Shown piece after piece: positions 26,501 to 32,225 of a DNA stretch of 46,229 nucleotides; position 1 is the stretch's first letter; every line of letters starts with the position of its first letter. Below the pieces are notes generated by a model. The model saw only the letters and a list, made by a program, of their open reading frames with translations, was not told the DNA's origin and did no database searches. The position numbers were made by a program, and so were the translations under genes. Source of the stretch: Phoronis australis (lineage: Eukaryota > Phoronida > Phoronidae); contig NMRA01001010.1 of NCBI GenBank assembly GCA_002633005.1, positions 7,294-53,522 of the forward strand, given 5' to 3'.

Positions 26501-27690
26501 TTACTGTAATCAGTCAACTATTGAGCTCACAATGTGGTGGACAAATTAATTTCTCACCAAAAATAAAGATTGTGGCAATTCTAATCTATTGTTACCTTTT
26601 CTTTGCAATCTGTAGATGCCATTTAAACAACATTTGTAGCTATGTAATTGGCCTTTGAAAAGTGAAAAATGGGGAAATTAGCAATTGTTTGTTTTTGTGC
26701 AAAATAAGTCATGTAGTTAGGTTTAATTATTGTGTGACATAATTTTCATTGGGTACAAAAAAGTTTCATTTTGTTCATTGTCTGTTGTAGGTATGCGAGA
26801 GTGTGAGAAAGGAGGTAAGAATTGAAGATGTTTGTCTTTTTCGTATACAATCGTTTCCTTATGTTTAAAAACATAAGGAAACAATTCTATGAGAGTCTGA
26901 GTATTAAGATTAAGGGAACTCCATGGGCAAAAATTCAAACGCGATTCAAACTTCATATCGTGTTTGTATCCTAATATTCCTTTGTGCAAATTTCCAAAAA
27001 ATTCTCATCAGTTTGTATCGCGTGAGAATTTCAAAACGTTTAAATTCTGTTGATTTTTTAAGTGCTATGTACATGTGCTTAATGATGTCGCACCACACAA
27101 ATACACACGGCTGATAGCATCTCGTGCAACAGTCGCCAATTGCCGAACCCTACCAAAACATTTTAGCATTTTTAACTTAAACCTTTTAGCTGTAACGTTT
27201 TGAATGAATGCTCCTGTGATTCCGATTATTGATTCACATTTTTACGGCACAACTATATAAAACTTTGACTGTGAAATATTGCTTTGATCATTTATCTTTC
27301 CCGTTACAAATACCTTCTGTTTAGTACCTATTCCAATTCAGAACTGGATTTTCAAATGAAGAATTATCAAAAAATGAATTTGGTCTTCCTAGCAGCCGTG
27401 TGTCCATCATAAGACAATTTAATGAATAAATCCTGTCTCTTGTTTTTGTTTATGTTGCTGTGCTGTAATCTACGCCTACTTGTCTCACATATTCTTCTGT
27501 TGTTCAAATTTCTGTAGGTCTCAGTCAGGCAAGCATCATTATTATCTCAACAGTGTGTGGCGCCATAGCTCTGCTCATTCTCATCATTATAGTGATCGTT
27601 GTACTCAGGAGATTGAACAAAGTTCCCAGCCGTTTCTCAAGCAACGAGGCAGCAGAAAACCCGACCTATGACAAGTTTGAACGGTACTAG
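2245..27690 (+). CDS. Multi-exon gene for a putative type I membrane glycoprotein with NPTY tail (family not recognised)
   Basis: Fourteen exons join in one frame: 2245-2526, 3346-3473, 6102-6308, 8203-8411, 9838-9959, 10468-10607, 11939-12148, 14377-14603, 15486-15628, 17362-17492, 18001-18183, 22594-22811, 24264-24421, 27518-27690. All introns are GT-AG and all phases match, giving 843 residues before the TAG; the start lies upstream. Residues 1-94 are Cys-rich. Residues 138-790 are mostly Leu/Lys/Asp-rich and look helical. Sequons at N19, N134, N185 and N710 suggest an extracellular location. Residues 793-816 are a strong hydrophobic segment followed by Arg-Arg, then a 27-residue tail with NPTY at 834-837. 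Three modules share a Cys-Asp...Leu-Val/Phe-Cys pattern. I do not recognise the family; a distant likeness to ABCA-type extracellular domains is possible but unproven. The 13th exon's acceptor is the least certain. Inference: a cell-surface receptor or adhesion-type protein. Confidence 0.75.
2527..3345 (+). other. Intron, no recognised element
   Basis: Starts GTAAGC, ends TTTTAG. Contains no open frame of interest and no inverted repeat that I could see. Confidence 0.6.
3346..3473 (+). CDS. Exon 2 seen
   Basis: Residues 95-137. The first two bases complete the Gly codon left by the previous exon. The segment is amphipathic and ends in a sequon (N134-Gly-Thr) just before the donor AAG|GTATGC. 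Phase 0 at the end agrees with the next exon. Confidence 0.7.
3474..6101 (+). other. Intron with a tandem copy of the dispersed repeat
   Basis: A 2.6-kb intron from GTATGC to TTCACAG. Positions 4080-4860 hold the dispersed repeat described separately. The remainder (3474-4080 and 4860-6101) shows no coding potential and no clear element. An in-frame exon with multiple-of-three length could be hidden here, since both flanking exons are phase 0. Confidence 0.55.
4470..4790. repeat. Two tandem copies of a 161-bp repeat
   Basis: The unit that starts GATGTTGATTTTCAGAC at 4470 starts again at 4631. The copies stay alignable to about 4790, including ACAGACCACGT, CTTTGAGAAAT and GTTGACTGGTGCAT. They differ by scattered substitutions and a few small indels. 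Copy 1 contains ACCCCCTAGTGGC (4505-4517); copy 2 has a diverged version. Related sequence recurs in other introns and downstream. Confidence 0.85.
6102..6308 (+). CDS. Exon 3 seen: first Cys-bracketed helical module
   Basis: Residues 138-206, phase 0 at both ends. Cysteines at 139, 144, 151 and 179. C151-Ser-Asp and Leu-Val-C179 bracket a 28-residue helical stretch, a pattern repeated in the exons at 11939 and 18001. A sequon sits at N185. The acceptor is ACATTCACAG and the donor ATG|GTAAGC. Confidence 0.8.
7110..7870. repeat. Diverged dispersed repeat cluster
   Basis: Recurring phrases: GCAGCACC...CTAGTGGCCATTTTGG at 7276-7301, GCAGCACCCTCTTGTCGCTATTTTGG near 7402, GCAGCACCCCCTGGTGGCTATTTT at 7577-7600, and TGAAACTTGACAC-like phrases between them. 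The spacing is irregular (about 125-175 bp), so this is an old tandem array. Confidence 0.7.
7577..7600 (-). promoter_or_regulatory. CTCF-like motif inside dispersed repeat
   Basis: The - strand reads ATAGCCACCAGGGGGTGCTG, very near the known CTCF consensus (GCCACCAGGGGGCGC). It sits in the repeat cluster of the intron before the exon at 8203. Related copies lie at 4502-4520 and 7276-7298. Confidence 0.4.
8203..8411 (+). CDS. Exon 4 seen
   Basis: Residues 207-275 plus two bases of Leu276. Starts ATG CTG CAT after TTCTCTTCACAG and ends before GTAAGT. Lacks cysteine; helical segments rich in Glu, Lys and Leu followed by a Pro-rich turn around residues 243-257. A start at the in-frame ATG 8158 lies upstream of the acceptor and is intronic. 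Confidence 0.78.
8412..9837 (+). other. Intron with a fold-back element near its end
   Basis: GTAAGT to GTTTGTTGTAG. The only structure I see is the inverted repeat at 9667-9751, plus a possible CTCF-like half match at 8613-8630. The rest is unremarkable AT-rich sequence. Confidence 0.55.
9667..9751. repeat. Fold-back inverted repeat (about 31-bp arms)
   Basis: The left arm (9667-9697, containing GTGCCCG and TTTGAGAACCAGTTT) is the reverse complement of the right arm (9720-9751, containing AAACTGGTTCTCAAA and CGGGCAC) with only about three differences. The loop is about 22 bases. It may be a small foldback transposon or an arrested hairpin. Confidence 0.8.
9838..9959 (+). CDS. Exon 5 seen
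   Basis: Residue 276 (completed by the first base) to 316 plus one base of 317. Acceptor TTTGTTTGTTGTAG, donor CTAG|GTACAT. Contains one Cys in Gly-Glu-Cys-Gln and a Lys/Met-rich helix. The frame continues past the donor to 10162, but the phase only fits if spliced here. Confidence 0.75.
9960..10467 (+). other. Short intron with dispersed repeat trace
   Basis: GTACAT to CATCATTCAG. Around 10105-10320 there are weak matches to the dispersed repeat (GCGTCTGCCTCCCTATCTGCC, then ATGAAATTTGG). No coding signal. Confidence 0.5.
10468..10607 (+). CDS. Exon 6 seen (no ATG-initiated frame)
   Basis: Residues 317-363. The first two bases complete Glu317. The exon is wholly open, with a Lys/Leu/Asp-rich helical composition and no Cys, and ends CAG|GTAGGA in phase 0. 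It contains internal Met codons but no long ATG-initiated frame, so it is easily missed; splice sites and phase on both sides support it. Confidence 0.75.
10608..11938 (+). other. Intron with a G11 run
   Basis: GTAGGA to TTTATTCCAG. A run of eleven G lies at 11871-11881, about 57 bases before the acceptor. Nothing else recognised. Confidence 0.55.
11939..12148 (+). CDS. Exon 7 seen: second Cys-bracketed helical module
   Basis: Residues 364-433, phase 0 at both ends. C383-Thr-Asp and Leu-Phe-C409 bracket 25 residues, matching the exon at 6102 in layout. A Trp-containing helix follows (Ala-Leu-Trp-Lys-Glu-Leu). Acceptor TATTCCAG, donor TGG|GTATGT. The frame runs on for 19 codons into the intron. 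Confidence 0.82.
12149..14376 (+). other. Intron with a 162-bp MITE
   Basis: GTATGT to GCATTATTTCAG. Holds the short inverted-repeat element at 12596-12757. A TATATATATA stretch lies near 14092. The 12900-14300 part has nothing recognisable. Confidence 0.55.
12596..12757. mobile_element. Short MITE-like element with 14-bp perfect terminal inverted repeats
   Basis: AATTGACCTATCGC at 12596-12609 is matched perfectly by GCGATAGGTCAATT at 12744-12757. The interior is more GC-rich than the surrounding intron (GGGGGCGGAGC near 12731). No clear target-site duplication flanks it. No coding capacity. Confidence 0.65.
14377..14603 (+). CDS. Exon 8 seen: Trp-rich segment
   Basis: Residues 434-508 plus two bases of 509. 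Contains five Trp within about 45 residues (Gly-Trp-Gln-Trp, Ile-Trp-Met, His-Trp-Ser, Val-Trp-Asn) and no Cys, so it differs from the helical modules and may be a separate small fold. Acceptor TTATTTCAG, donor ATGAG|GTGTGT. Confidence 0.8.
14604..15485 (+). other. Intron with dispersed repeat copies
   Basis: GTGTGT to TCTCTTTGGCCAG. Positions 14720-15170 contain phrases of the dispersed repeat (GCATTTGCCTGTGTGTCTTCGG, TTTTCATGAAATTTGACAGAT). Confidence 0.5.
15486..15628 (+). CDS. Exon 9 seen
   Basis: Residue 509 (completed by C) to 556 plus one base of Gly557. A Leu/Ile/Val-rich amphipathic segment without Cys. Acceptor GGCCAG, donor GGAG|GTGAGA. Phase agrees on both sides. Confidence 0.76.
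15629..17361 (+). other. Intron; one strong CTCF-like site
   Basis: GTGAGA to TTGATTGCCAG. Contains TGTGCCCTCTAGTGGCTA at 16281-16298, described separately. A 39-codon frame at 16691 was judged fortuitous. No transposon recognised. Confidence 0.5.
16279..16300 (-). promoter_or_regulatory. CTCF-like motif
   Basis: The - strand reads TAGCCACTAGAGGGCACA, which matches the bilaterian CTCF core consensus CCASYAGRKGGCR at every position. I see no full repeat unit around it. Motif match only; no evidence of binding. Confidence 0.4.
17362..17492 (+). CDS. Exon 10 seen
   Basis: Residues 557-600. The first two bases complete Gly557. Contains Val-Asn-Leu-Leu-Thr and Val-Phe-Asp-Leu-Val-Lys helical stretches, no Cys. 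Acceptor GATTGCCAG, donor AAG|GTACAG in phase 0. Confidence 0.76.
17493..18000 (+). other. Intron, nothing recognised
   Basis: GTACAG to GTGTTATTCCAG. No repeats or coding signal seen. Confidence 0.55.
18001..18183 (+). CDS. Exon 11 seen: third Cys-bracketed module
   Basis: Residues 601-661, phase 0 at both ends. C614-Asp and Leu-Val-C634 enclose 19 residues including Asn-Pro-Leu-Thr-Arg-Leu, then a Lys/Glu/Leu helix. The layout repeats that of the exons at 6102 and 11939. Donor CTG|GTAGGT. Confidence 0.82.
19276..19803 (-). pseudogene. LINE ORF2 C-terminal region
   Basis: 175 codons. Includes an Asp-Asn-Trp-Asn-Ser-Leu-Pro motif and, near residue 120, an Arg-Cys-Gly-Leu-Leu-Leu-Asn stretch followed by spaced Cys residues typical of the C-terminus of these polyproteins. 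The same region recurs at 31090-31350. Confidence 0.75.
20280..20933 (-). pseudogene. LINE reverse transcriptase fragment
   Basis: 217 codons open. Shows the canonical RT blocks in order: Pro-Ile-His-Lys-Lys, Asn-Tyr-Arg (residues about 22-24), Gln-Phe-Gly-Phe, Phe-Leu-Asp-Val-Ala-Ser-Ala-Phe-Asp, [10 protein letters not shown], and Tyr-Ala-Asp-Asp (codons at 20387-20376). All catalytic Asp residues remain, so decay of this part is recent relative to the rest. It continues downstream in other frames. Confidence 0.9.
21568..22029 (-). pseudogene. LINE endonuclease (APE-like) fragment
   Basis: 153 codons. Contains Ile-Asn-Gly-Asp-Phe-Asn-Ala-Arg near residue 14, Asn-Asp-Cys-Ile-Gln-Leu-Leu-Asn, Leu-Asp-Leu-Cys-Ile-Thr-Asn, and Ser-Ser-Asp-His-His-Val. 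These are the C-terminal catalytic motifs of LINE endonucleases. The N-terminal part of the domain lies in other frames up to about 22445. Confidence 0.85.
22594..22811 (+). CDS. Exon 12 seen
   Basis: Residues 662-733 plus two bases. Sequon at N710 within Trp-Leu-Asn-Ser-Thr-Val-Trp; one Cys (C729). Acceptor CCATTTCAG; donor CA|GTAAGT in phase 2. It lies directly after the LINE-bearing intron and is undamaged. Confidence 0.8.
22812..24263 (+). other. Intron
   Basis: GTAAGT to GACATTCTAG. A frame at 23968-24153 is open but out of phase with both neighbours (see rejected items). No repeat recognised. Confidence 0.5.
24264..24421 (+). CDS. Exon 13 seen (acceptor uncertain)
   Basis: Residues 734-786 plus one base of Gly787. 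The acceptor GACATTCTAG (cut before 24264) keeps the frame and gives a plausible helical segment with C738; weaker in-phase alternatives cut before 24300 (AATCAAG) or 24363 (GTGGCCAG). The donor CAGG|GTAGGT is clear. The segment ends in Asp/Leu-rich sequence leading into the membrane exon. Confidence 0.6.
24422..24748 (+). other. Start of last intron, nothing recognised
   Basis: GTAGGT onward to the TTAA that flanks the inserted Kolobok element. No coding signal that fits the gene. Confidence 0.5.
25087..25127 (+). CDS. Start of a second, gap-truncated reading frame in the Kolobok element
   Basis: ATG at 25087 opens a frame with [11 protein letters not shown] before the run of N. It follows the left inverted end by about 170 bases, where the sequence no longer mirrors the right end. 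It might be the start of a second transposon protein, but only 13 codons are visible. Confidence 0.3.
25128..25596. other. Assembly gap (469 N)
   Basis: An unbroken run of N inside the Kolobok element. The coding capacity of the element's centre cannot be read, and frames drawn across the gap have no meaning. Confidence 0.99.
25597..25832 (-). pseudogene. THAP-domain N-terminus (frameshifted)
   Basis: An ATG at 25832 starts [11 protein letters not shown], the first zinc-ligand pair of a THAP (C2CH) domain. A small indel then shifts the frame. From 25764 the other frame gives Phe-Pro-Met-Asp-Asp, Arg-Arg-Thr-Trp (the invariant THAP Trp), and Cys-Gly-Lys-His-Phe (the second ligand pair). It runs into the gap. 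THAP domains bind DNA in transposases and in host factors; the inverted repeats here point to the transposon. Confidence 0.8.
26102..27517 (+). other. Remainder of the last intron, with two hairpins
   Basis: Contains perfect inverted repeats at 26115-26172 and 26853-26882. The open frame at 26989-26723 on - is unrecognised. Ends with AAATTTCTGTAG before the last exon. Confidence 0.5.
26853..26882. repeat. Perfect 14-bp hairpin
   Basis: GTTTCCTTATGTTT and its exact reverse complement AAACATAAGGAAAC, separated by two bases. There is no T run that would suggest a terminator, and this is intronic. Confidence 0.85.
27518..27690 (+). CDS. Last exon: transmembrane helix and NPTY cytoplasmic tail
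   Basis: Residues 787-843 and TAG. The first two bases complete Gly787. Residues 793-816 are almost wholly Ile, Leu, Val and Ala, then Arg-Arg begins a 27-residue tail. NPTY at 834-837 fits the NPXY sorting and PTB-binding motif, and the tail has further Ser and Tyr (Tyr843 is the last residue). Orientation follows the positive-inside rule: ectodomain outside, tail in the cytosol. Confidence 0.85.
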
Positions 27691-29745
27691 GTTAAAGGCT
27701 GCTTCCAAACTGCTGTCTGCAGGGGTTTCTGCTTTTTGAAGACCTTTTTGTGTACAAACATACATACATACATATGTACTTACATACCTACATACATACA
27801 TACAAAATTACGTACATGTACACGTATCTAAATATTATGCGCATTATGCTGTCAGGCATCCATCTGCTGCTGTATCTTCTAAGCGCTTTGATGAATGTAT
27901 CGTGTATCTGACGACACAAGTGAATTTTAGCGTACATTCAACTACTGCTCTGCCCGCCTAGTGACATTGGCAGCTATTCACAGAGTTCCTTGGTGGATTT
28001 TTATGAAATTTGGCAAATAAGCTTCCCCATTTCTGCAGTGTTCTAATAATCTGTGATCCTAATGGAATTGCTTATAATTTCCACGTCCGCTTTTTTGGCA
28101 TAAGCCTCTCTAGCCGCCAAATCTGTTGAAGGATTATTATGAATTTTCACACTTTGTTCCTATTGAGATATGCATGGCTGATGTTTATTTCCGGCCAGGT
28201 TGAATTACTGTAGGGAACCCTGGTGACATTTATGCTTTTCTTTGCGTATGCTTCTATGTTAAGTTCTGTGATGGATTTTCATGAAATTTGCCTAATTTTG
28301 TTTCTGTTAAGAAGACCAAATAAGTTCCATTTTCATTATATATTCTATACAACATAGTGACCATTTTTATTATTTTTGCGTCTGCTTTTGGCGTCTGCCT
28401 CTCTATTTGCCAAACTACTTAAATGATAGTTATGAAATTTTATAGATGTCGGATAGGTCCAACTTTTGCGGCACCACCTACTAGTAGCGAATTTGTTTTT
28501 CGTATGCTTCAATATCTACCAATTTCCTCAGCAGATCTTCATGAATTTTTATTGGTATGTGTAACAGAATATATACACATATGCAAATATGTATACATAT
28601 ATACAGAAATGTTGCAGTTAACGAGACAACATTTCATGACGATTTTGGGACAAGTCGGACTACTGTTGCGTCCCCTAGAAGTAATTTAGGTCATCTTTGC
28701 TTAGACGCCTAATCTACCAAGTTACTGGATGGAAGTTCATGAAATTTGGCAAATAAATTTCGATCGAAGAGATGACAGCATTGCTTTGTTTCAGATGGAT
28801 TTGACTTATGCTGCCCCCCCCCCCGGTAACCTTTTTCTTTTATATATTACATTATTCTAACACATTCCCTGGCAGCACACTGTTTGTGGTGCAGTCTTGT
28901 GTTGTTCTTGTTTAATTTGACGATAATTTACTTTTAAACTATCACATAAATATTTAAAGTGTGGTGAAAAGAGTTTGTGCACTTTGTATGGTTCTGAGAA
29001 GTATGTTATGAAGTCGCTAATCAATGCATGTCAAGTTAGGAGTTGATTCTGATTTGCTCATTGCTCAAGAAGTTGCTCATCCACCTACCTCGTCGTCTAC
29101 AAGACCTACGTTCGTACTCTTCATTTTTTCGCCACCCCCCATCCCGGGTGTCGGTTCCACTTTCTCTTTGCTCGTATACATTTCCTCTTAGGTTTTTTCA
29201 AGTTTTGTGTTCATGTTCTGTACTTTTCCTTTAAGCCCTTCAGGCAGTTCTTTTGTTTTGTTCCCTCTTGCAGGGATATTCATTGTACACGCCGGTGGGC
29301 GTTTTGTCCATGCACTTCTTGCAGAGTCTTAGTTAGTTTTATCTATGACAATATTCGCAATCCTCCTCTTGTTTTACTCTGCAACATAGCTCGTGGCGTA
29401 CCCCGGGCAAAATAGGTTACGATAAAAGTATAATGTGTGTATAATATGTTAATGACCAGTTTTTCTCACAGTGCATTGATATAGGAATTGCACAGACACT
29501 CGTGAATTTGGGGGGTTAGTGTCCCCCACTTAACTCACCATAGTAGCACTTCAGTTGTGCAAGAAATAGATGTTCTAAATAAATATTAAAAACTGTGTTA
29601 CGGTTTTCTAAATTATTGTTTCATTTTTGTTTTATGCAACTTTAAAATGTTTCCATAGATATCATATAAGTCCTATTTCGATAGCAAAAATGGAACATTT
29701 TAAAAAAACAATTCTGAAAAGCATTTTGGAGAACAGTGTGTAAAT
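27691..29745 (+). other. 3' UTR/intergenic sequence with microsatellite and dispersed repeats
   Basis: A (TACA)n microsatellite lies at about 27758-27803. Positions 27930-28800 are diverged dispersed-repeat copies. A C11 run is at 28814-28824. AATAAA signals occur near 28754 (inside the repeat) and 29580, but which one ends the transcript cannot be told. The 29040-29400 stretch is pyrimidine-rich on + and unrecognised. Confidence 0.5.
27930..28800. repeat. Dispersed repeat cluster downstream of the gene
   Basis: The phrase TCATGAAATTTGGCAAATAA or a close variant recurs at about 28010, 28140, 28275, 28430, 28545 and 28735, each preceded by a CTGCCTCTCTATNTGCCAAA-like phrase and followed by a degenerate GCGGCACC...CTAGTAG block (28470-28490, 28660-28680). 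Period is irregular, 110-190 bp. Confidence 0.75.
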
Positions 29746-29911
29746 ATAGATTATTACATGGCGAAGTCGTTATCCCCAGTTATCTAGAGCCCGAGTGGAT
29801 TTTGGTGAATTATCGCCCGAGGGGCGTTAGCCCCGAGGTTGATAATTCTTCAAAATTCAAGAGGGCTCTACATAACGGGAATAACGGCTGAAAGCATGTA
29901 ATAATCTATTT
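29746..29911. repeat. 166-bp near-palindromic element
   Basis: The ends (TAGATTATTACATG and CATGTAATAATCTA) are perfect inverted repeats, and pairing continues inward: CGTTAT/ATAACG, AGAGCCC/GGGCTCT, GAATTATC/GATAATTC and CCCGAGG/CCCCGAGG around a GGCG centre. Nearly the whole element can fold into one long hairpin. It is a miniature palindromic element or a hairpin RNA gene candidate. Confidence 0.75.
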
Positions 29912-30691
29912 GTATCTGAAAGGTTCATGTGAATCTAGTCAGCCATTTCTGAGATACAAAAGTTGGCCAAAATTGGACATTTGTCTTAGGTCCCACATAA
30001 CCTGAAGCCTTTCTATACACCCCAGTTGTCCTATATACGACTTTTTACCTCAAACAAGCATGTTGGGGCAACTGTCTACTGCCTCCAGTTAGCTGCATAT
30101 GATATGCCCAGTACACAAAGTTGTTTAAAACAGAGTGCATAGACAGGGGTTTAGGCAATCTGAGGATAAGGCCAAAAAAGCATTAGTTGTTTCTGGTCTG
30201 GGGTTGTTTTGAAAATTGATATGATAGTGAAGTACGTGTTAAGTTTACCACTTTCCGAAAAATCACCCGAAGCAGGCCCGTTGCCAGGGGGGGGGGGCGT
30301 TTCGGGGGTTCGGTGGAGCCCCCCCCCCCCGCGGGAAAAGCTCCAGCCTCAGTCTGTAAGTTAAAGATAGGATATAGATCGACGACGAGAACAACAACAA
30401 CAACATGGTTGCAGCTACTGGTACTACAAACTACAATGATAACTAAGTTAGTAGTAATTTTGAATTAATTGGCTGCTGATTCAAAGCATTTCACATAATC
30501 ATCGGGCCTTACCCGGCTTCAACTTCGGTCAATGATGGAAGAATTCTCTTTTGAATCAGTGAATTGAGTGTTGTCAAGGGTTACAGAGCATTTTTTTGTT
30601 TCAGAGAACTGGATGGGAAAGTCATTTTTAGTATCTGTCAATAGGCCAAAACCGGGATTCTTAAGCACAGTACTTACAATGACGATTCATT
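29912..30691. other. Non-coding stretch with a G11/C12 hairpin
   Basis: Eleven G at 30287-30297 and twelve C at 30319-30330 can pair across a 21-base loop. The rest shows no genes. Confidence 0.55.
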
Positions 30692-31350
30692 TTTTTTTCA
30701 AGTGATGTATATTTATTGAAGAATACACAGAACATACAAGGAAATAATAACAAACCCGGAAGTCGCAAAGCAATATATCTGGGTTGTAGACAATTGATAG
30801 ATGAAAGTAATATACATGTAAGTAGTATCTAACATAAGTATTCCAATATTTACATATGTTATTACGAACATATAAAAACAAAAACATGTACAGATATATG
30901 TATGGAAATCAAAAGCAACAATATTTAAAAGCGATACATAAAAATTTGCTAACGTTGCTTAAGAGGAATTCATTGAGAACAATGTCAAAGTTAGGATTAC
31001 CATTCAATCATAATGTAACTTTAGTAGGGATATTATTGCAAGAATTGAGAGCATTTACAATTAATTGGTTTTCATTGAGTGCACGAAAGAGTTGAGTCTC
31101 TCAGGTATTCGATGAGGGCACATTTGAAGAAAACAAGAGGATAAGATTGATGGTCACCACACTTACAGTTTGGAGAGACATTACTAAAGTTGTGCCTAAA
31201 CTTGTCGGAGTTGAGGAATAGACCGCATCTTCATCTGTACAATGTTATTTCGTTTTCGCGGGGAAGGGAGAATTGAGTCAGGGCTGTTGAGTTATCAAAG
31301 TTATGAAAAACAGTTCTAAAATTATTTTCATACTCAAAAAGTTGCATTCC
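30692..31350 (-). mobile_element. LINE copy B, 3' part
   Basis: Begins at its 3' end in an eight-T run and shares the terminal region with the LINE at 18945 (ATCTGGGTTG near 30778 against ACCTGGGTTA there). The frame at about 31340-31090 on - aligns with the C-terminal region of the other copy, including an Asn-Glu-Ile-Thr-Leu-Tyr-Arg block and the Cys-rich tail, with an in-frame stop. Confidence 0.8.
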
Positions 31351-31354
31351 TTAA

Positions 31355-31970
31355 AGGAGAATGCCGCCCGATTTAATTAGTCATCTTTACCGTCTGAATC
31401 GGTCTATATCCACATCGCCTCGCATACGGTCGACCTTACATTGCCGAGCGGTGTCGCGTTAACACGTGAGGAAGGGGAGAAACGACGCAACGACGTCAAT
31501 GGTTCATCTGCAGAGTTAATGCCGCTATGTTGCGGTGCATCGTTCCCGCTTGTACGAACTATGAAGCTGCGATGAAAGCGGGTATATCGTTTTTTCGACT
31601 TCCTCGAGAGCCCAAAAGGCTTAGGAAATAGCTCGCGGTAGTGAAAAGTGAAAAGTACGCTTTTAATAGCAACTATGAGGCTGTGAAACATCTCCCTGTC
31701 TGTGGCCAGCATTTCGTCGACAGTGATTTCTCTGACGAATGCTGGCTTTCCAAAGAACTATCTAATACGTTCCGTTGCCTGTGCATGTTCACGACACCTC
31801 CTTAGTATTTCTTGATCAGTGTATTCAGTTCGACCTGATAGCCTGTGAAACGTAACGATCCACCTACTAAGTCTTTGTCGGATGAGCTCTCGTCTAAGTC
31901 GGGGTTGCGAGTTGACGTTTATTCTGCGTTCTGTTTCAAAATGTGTACGATCGGAGATATATTAGATCAT
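31355..31970 (+). mobile_element. Kolobok-like THAP fragment inside LINE copy B
   Basis: A TTAA at 31351-31354 is followed by AGGAGAATGCCGCCC, which resembles the start of the AGGCGAAGG ends elsewhere in the window. It contains the THAP frame at 31527-31805. On the right the LINE resumes near another TTAA (31973-31976), but no matching inverted end is visible, so the right side is probably deleted. Confidence 0.5.
31527..31805 (+). pseudogene. THAP-domain ORF with the invariant Trp codon changed to TAG
   Basis: Met-Leu-Arg-Cys-Ile-Val-Pro-Ala-Cys gives the first ligand pair, Phe-Phe-Arg-Leu-Pro the usual Phe-X-Phe-Pro-like block, and Val-Cys-Gly-Gln-His-Phe the second pair. Codon 35 (31629-31631), where THAP domains have their invariant Trp, is TAG; TGG to TAG is one base change. 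The frame otherwise stays open to the TAG at 31803. 92 codons in total, about the length of a THAP domain. G+C content is higher than the LINE around it. Confidence 0.75.
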
Positions 31971-32225
31971 ATTTAAAAGATTCCCAGTAATGCCGTAGGA
32001 TTGAAGTTTGTGGAGTAGAAGGTCGTGAGGGACACAGTCGAAAGCAGAGGACCTGACACTCTCGCCCTTCTCAAAATGTAAATGAATCTCATGTACTATT
32101 TCAACAAGTTGTGCCACGGTGCTGTTCCCACGCAAAAAACAAATTGACGAGAATAGATCAAGTTGTTTTTTTTGAGAAATGTGACAATACTTTGGGCAAT
32201 GATCTCGAAGATTTTGTACAAACTG
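31971..32225 (-). mobile_element. LINE copy B, reverse-transcriptase part
   Basis: On - this continues the RT domain of the related LINE: a [11 protein letters not shown] block near 32020 matches [11 protein letters not shown] in the first copy. The catalytic Tyr-Ala-Asp-Asp and about 1 kb of sequence present in the other copy are missing between this part and the 3' part. Confidence 0.75.

Noticed and set aside
26723-26989. 88-codon - strand frame in the last intron
   Set aside because: No recognisable motif; it overlaps a perfect hairpin and shows no splice or repeat support.
27758-27803. TACA repeats as a CRISPR-like array
   Set aside because: Four-base units with no spacers; an ordinary microsatellite in a eukaryotic genome.
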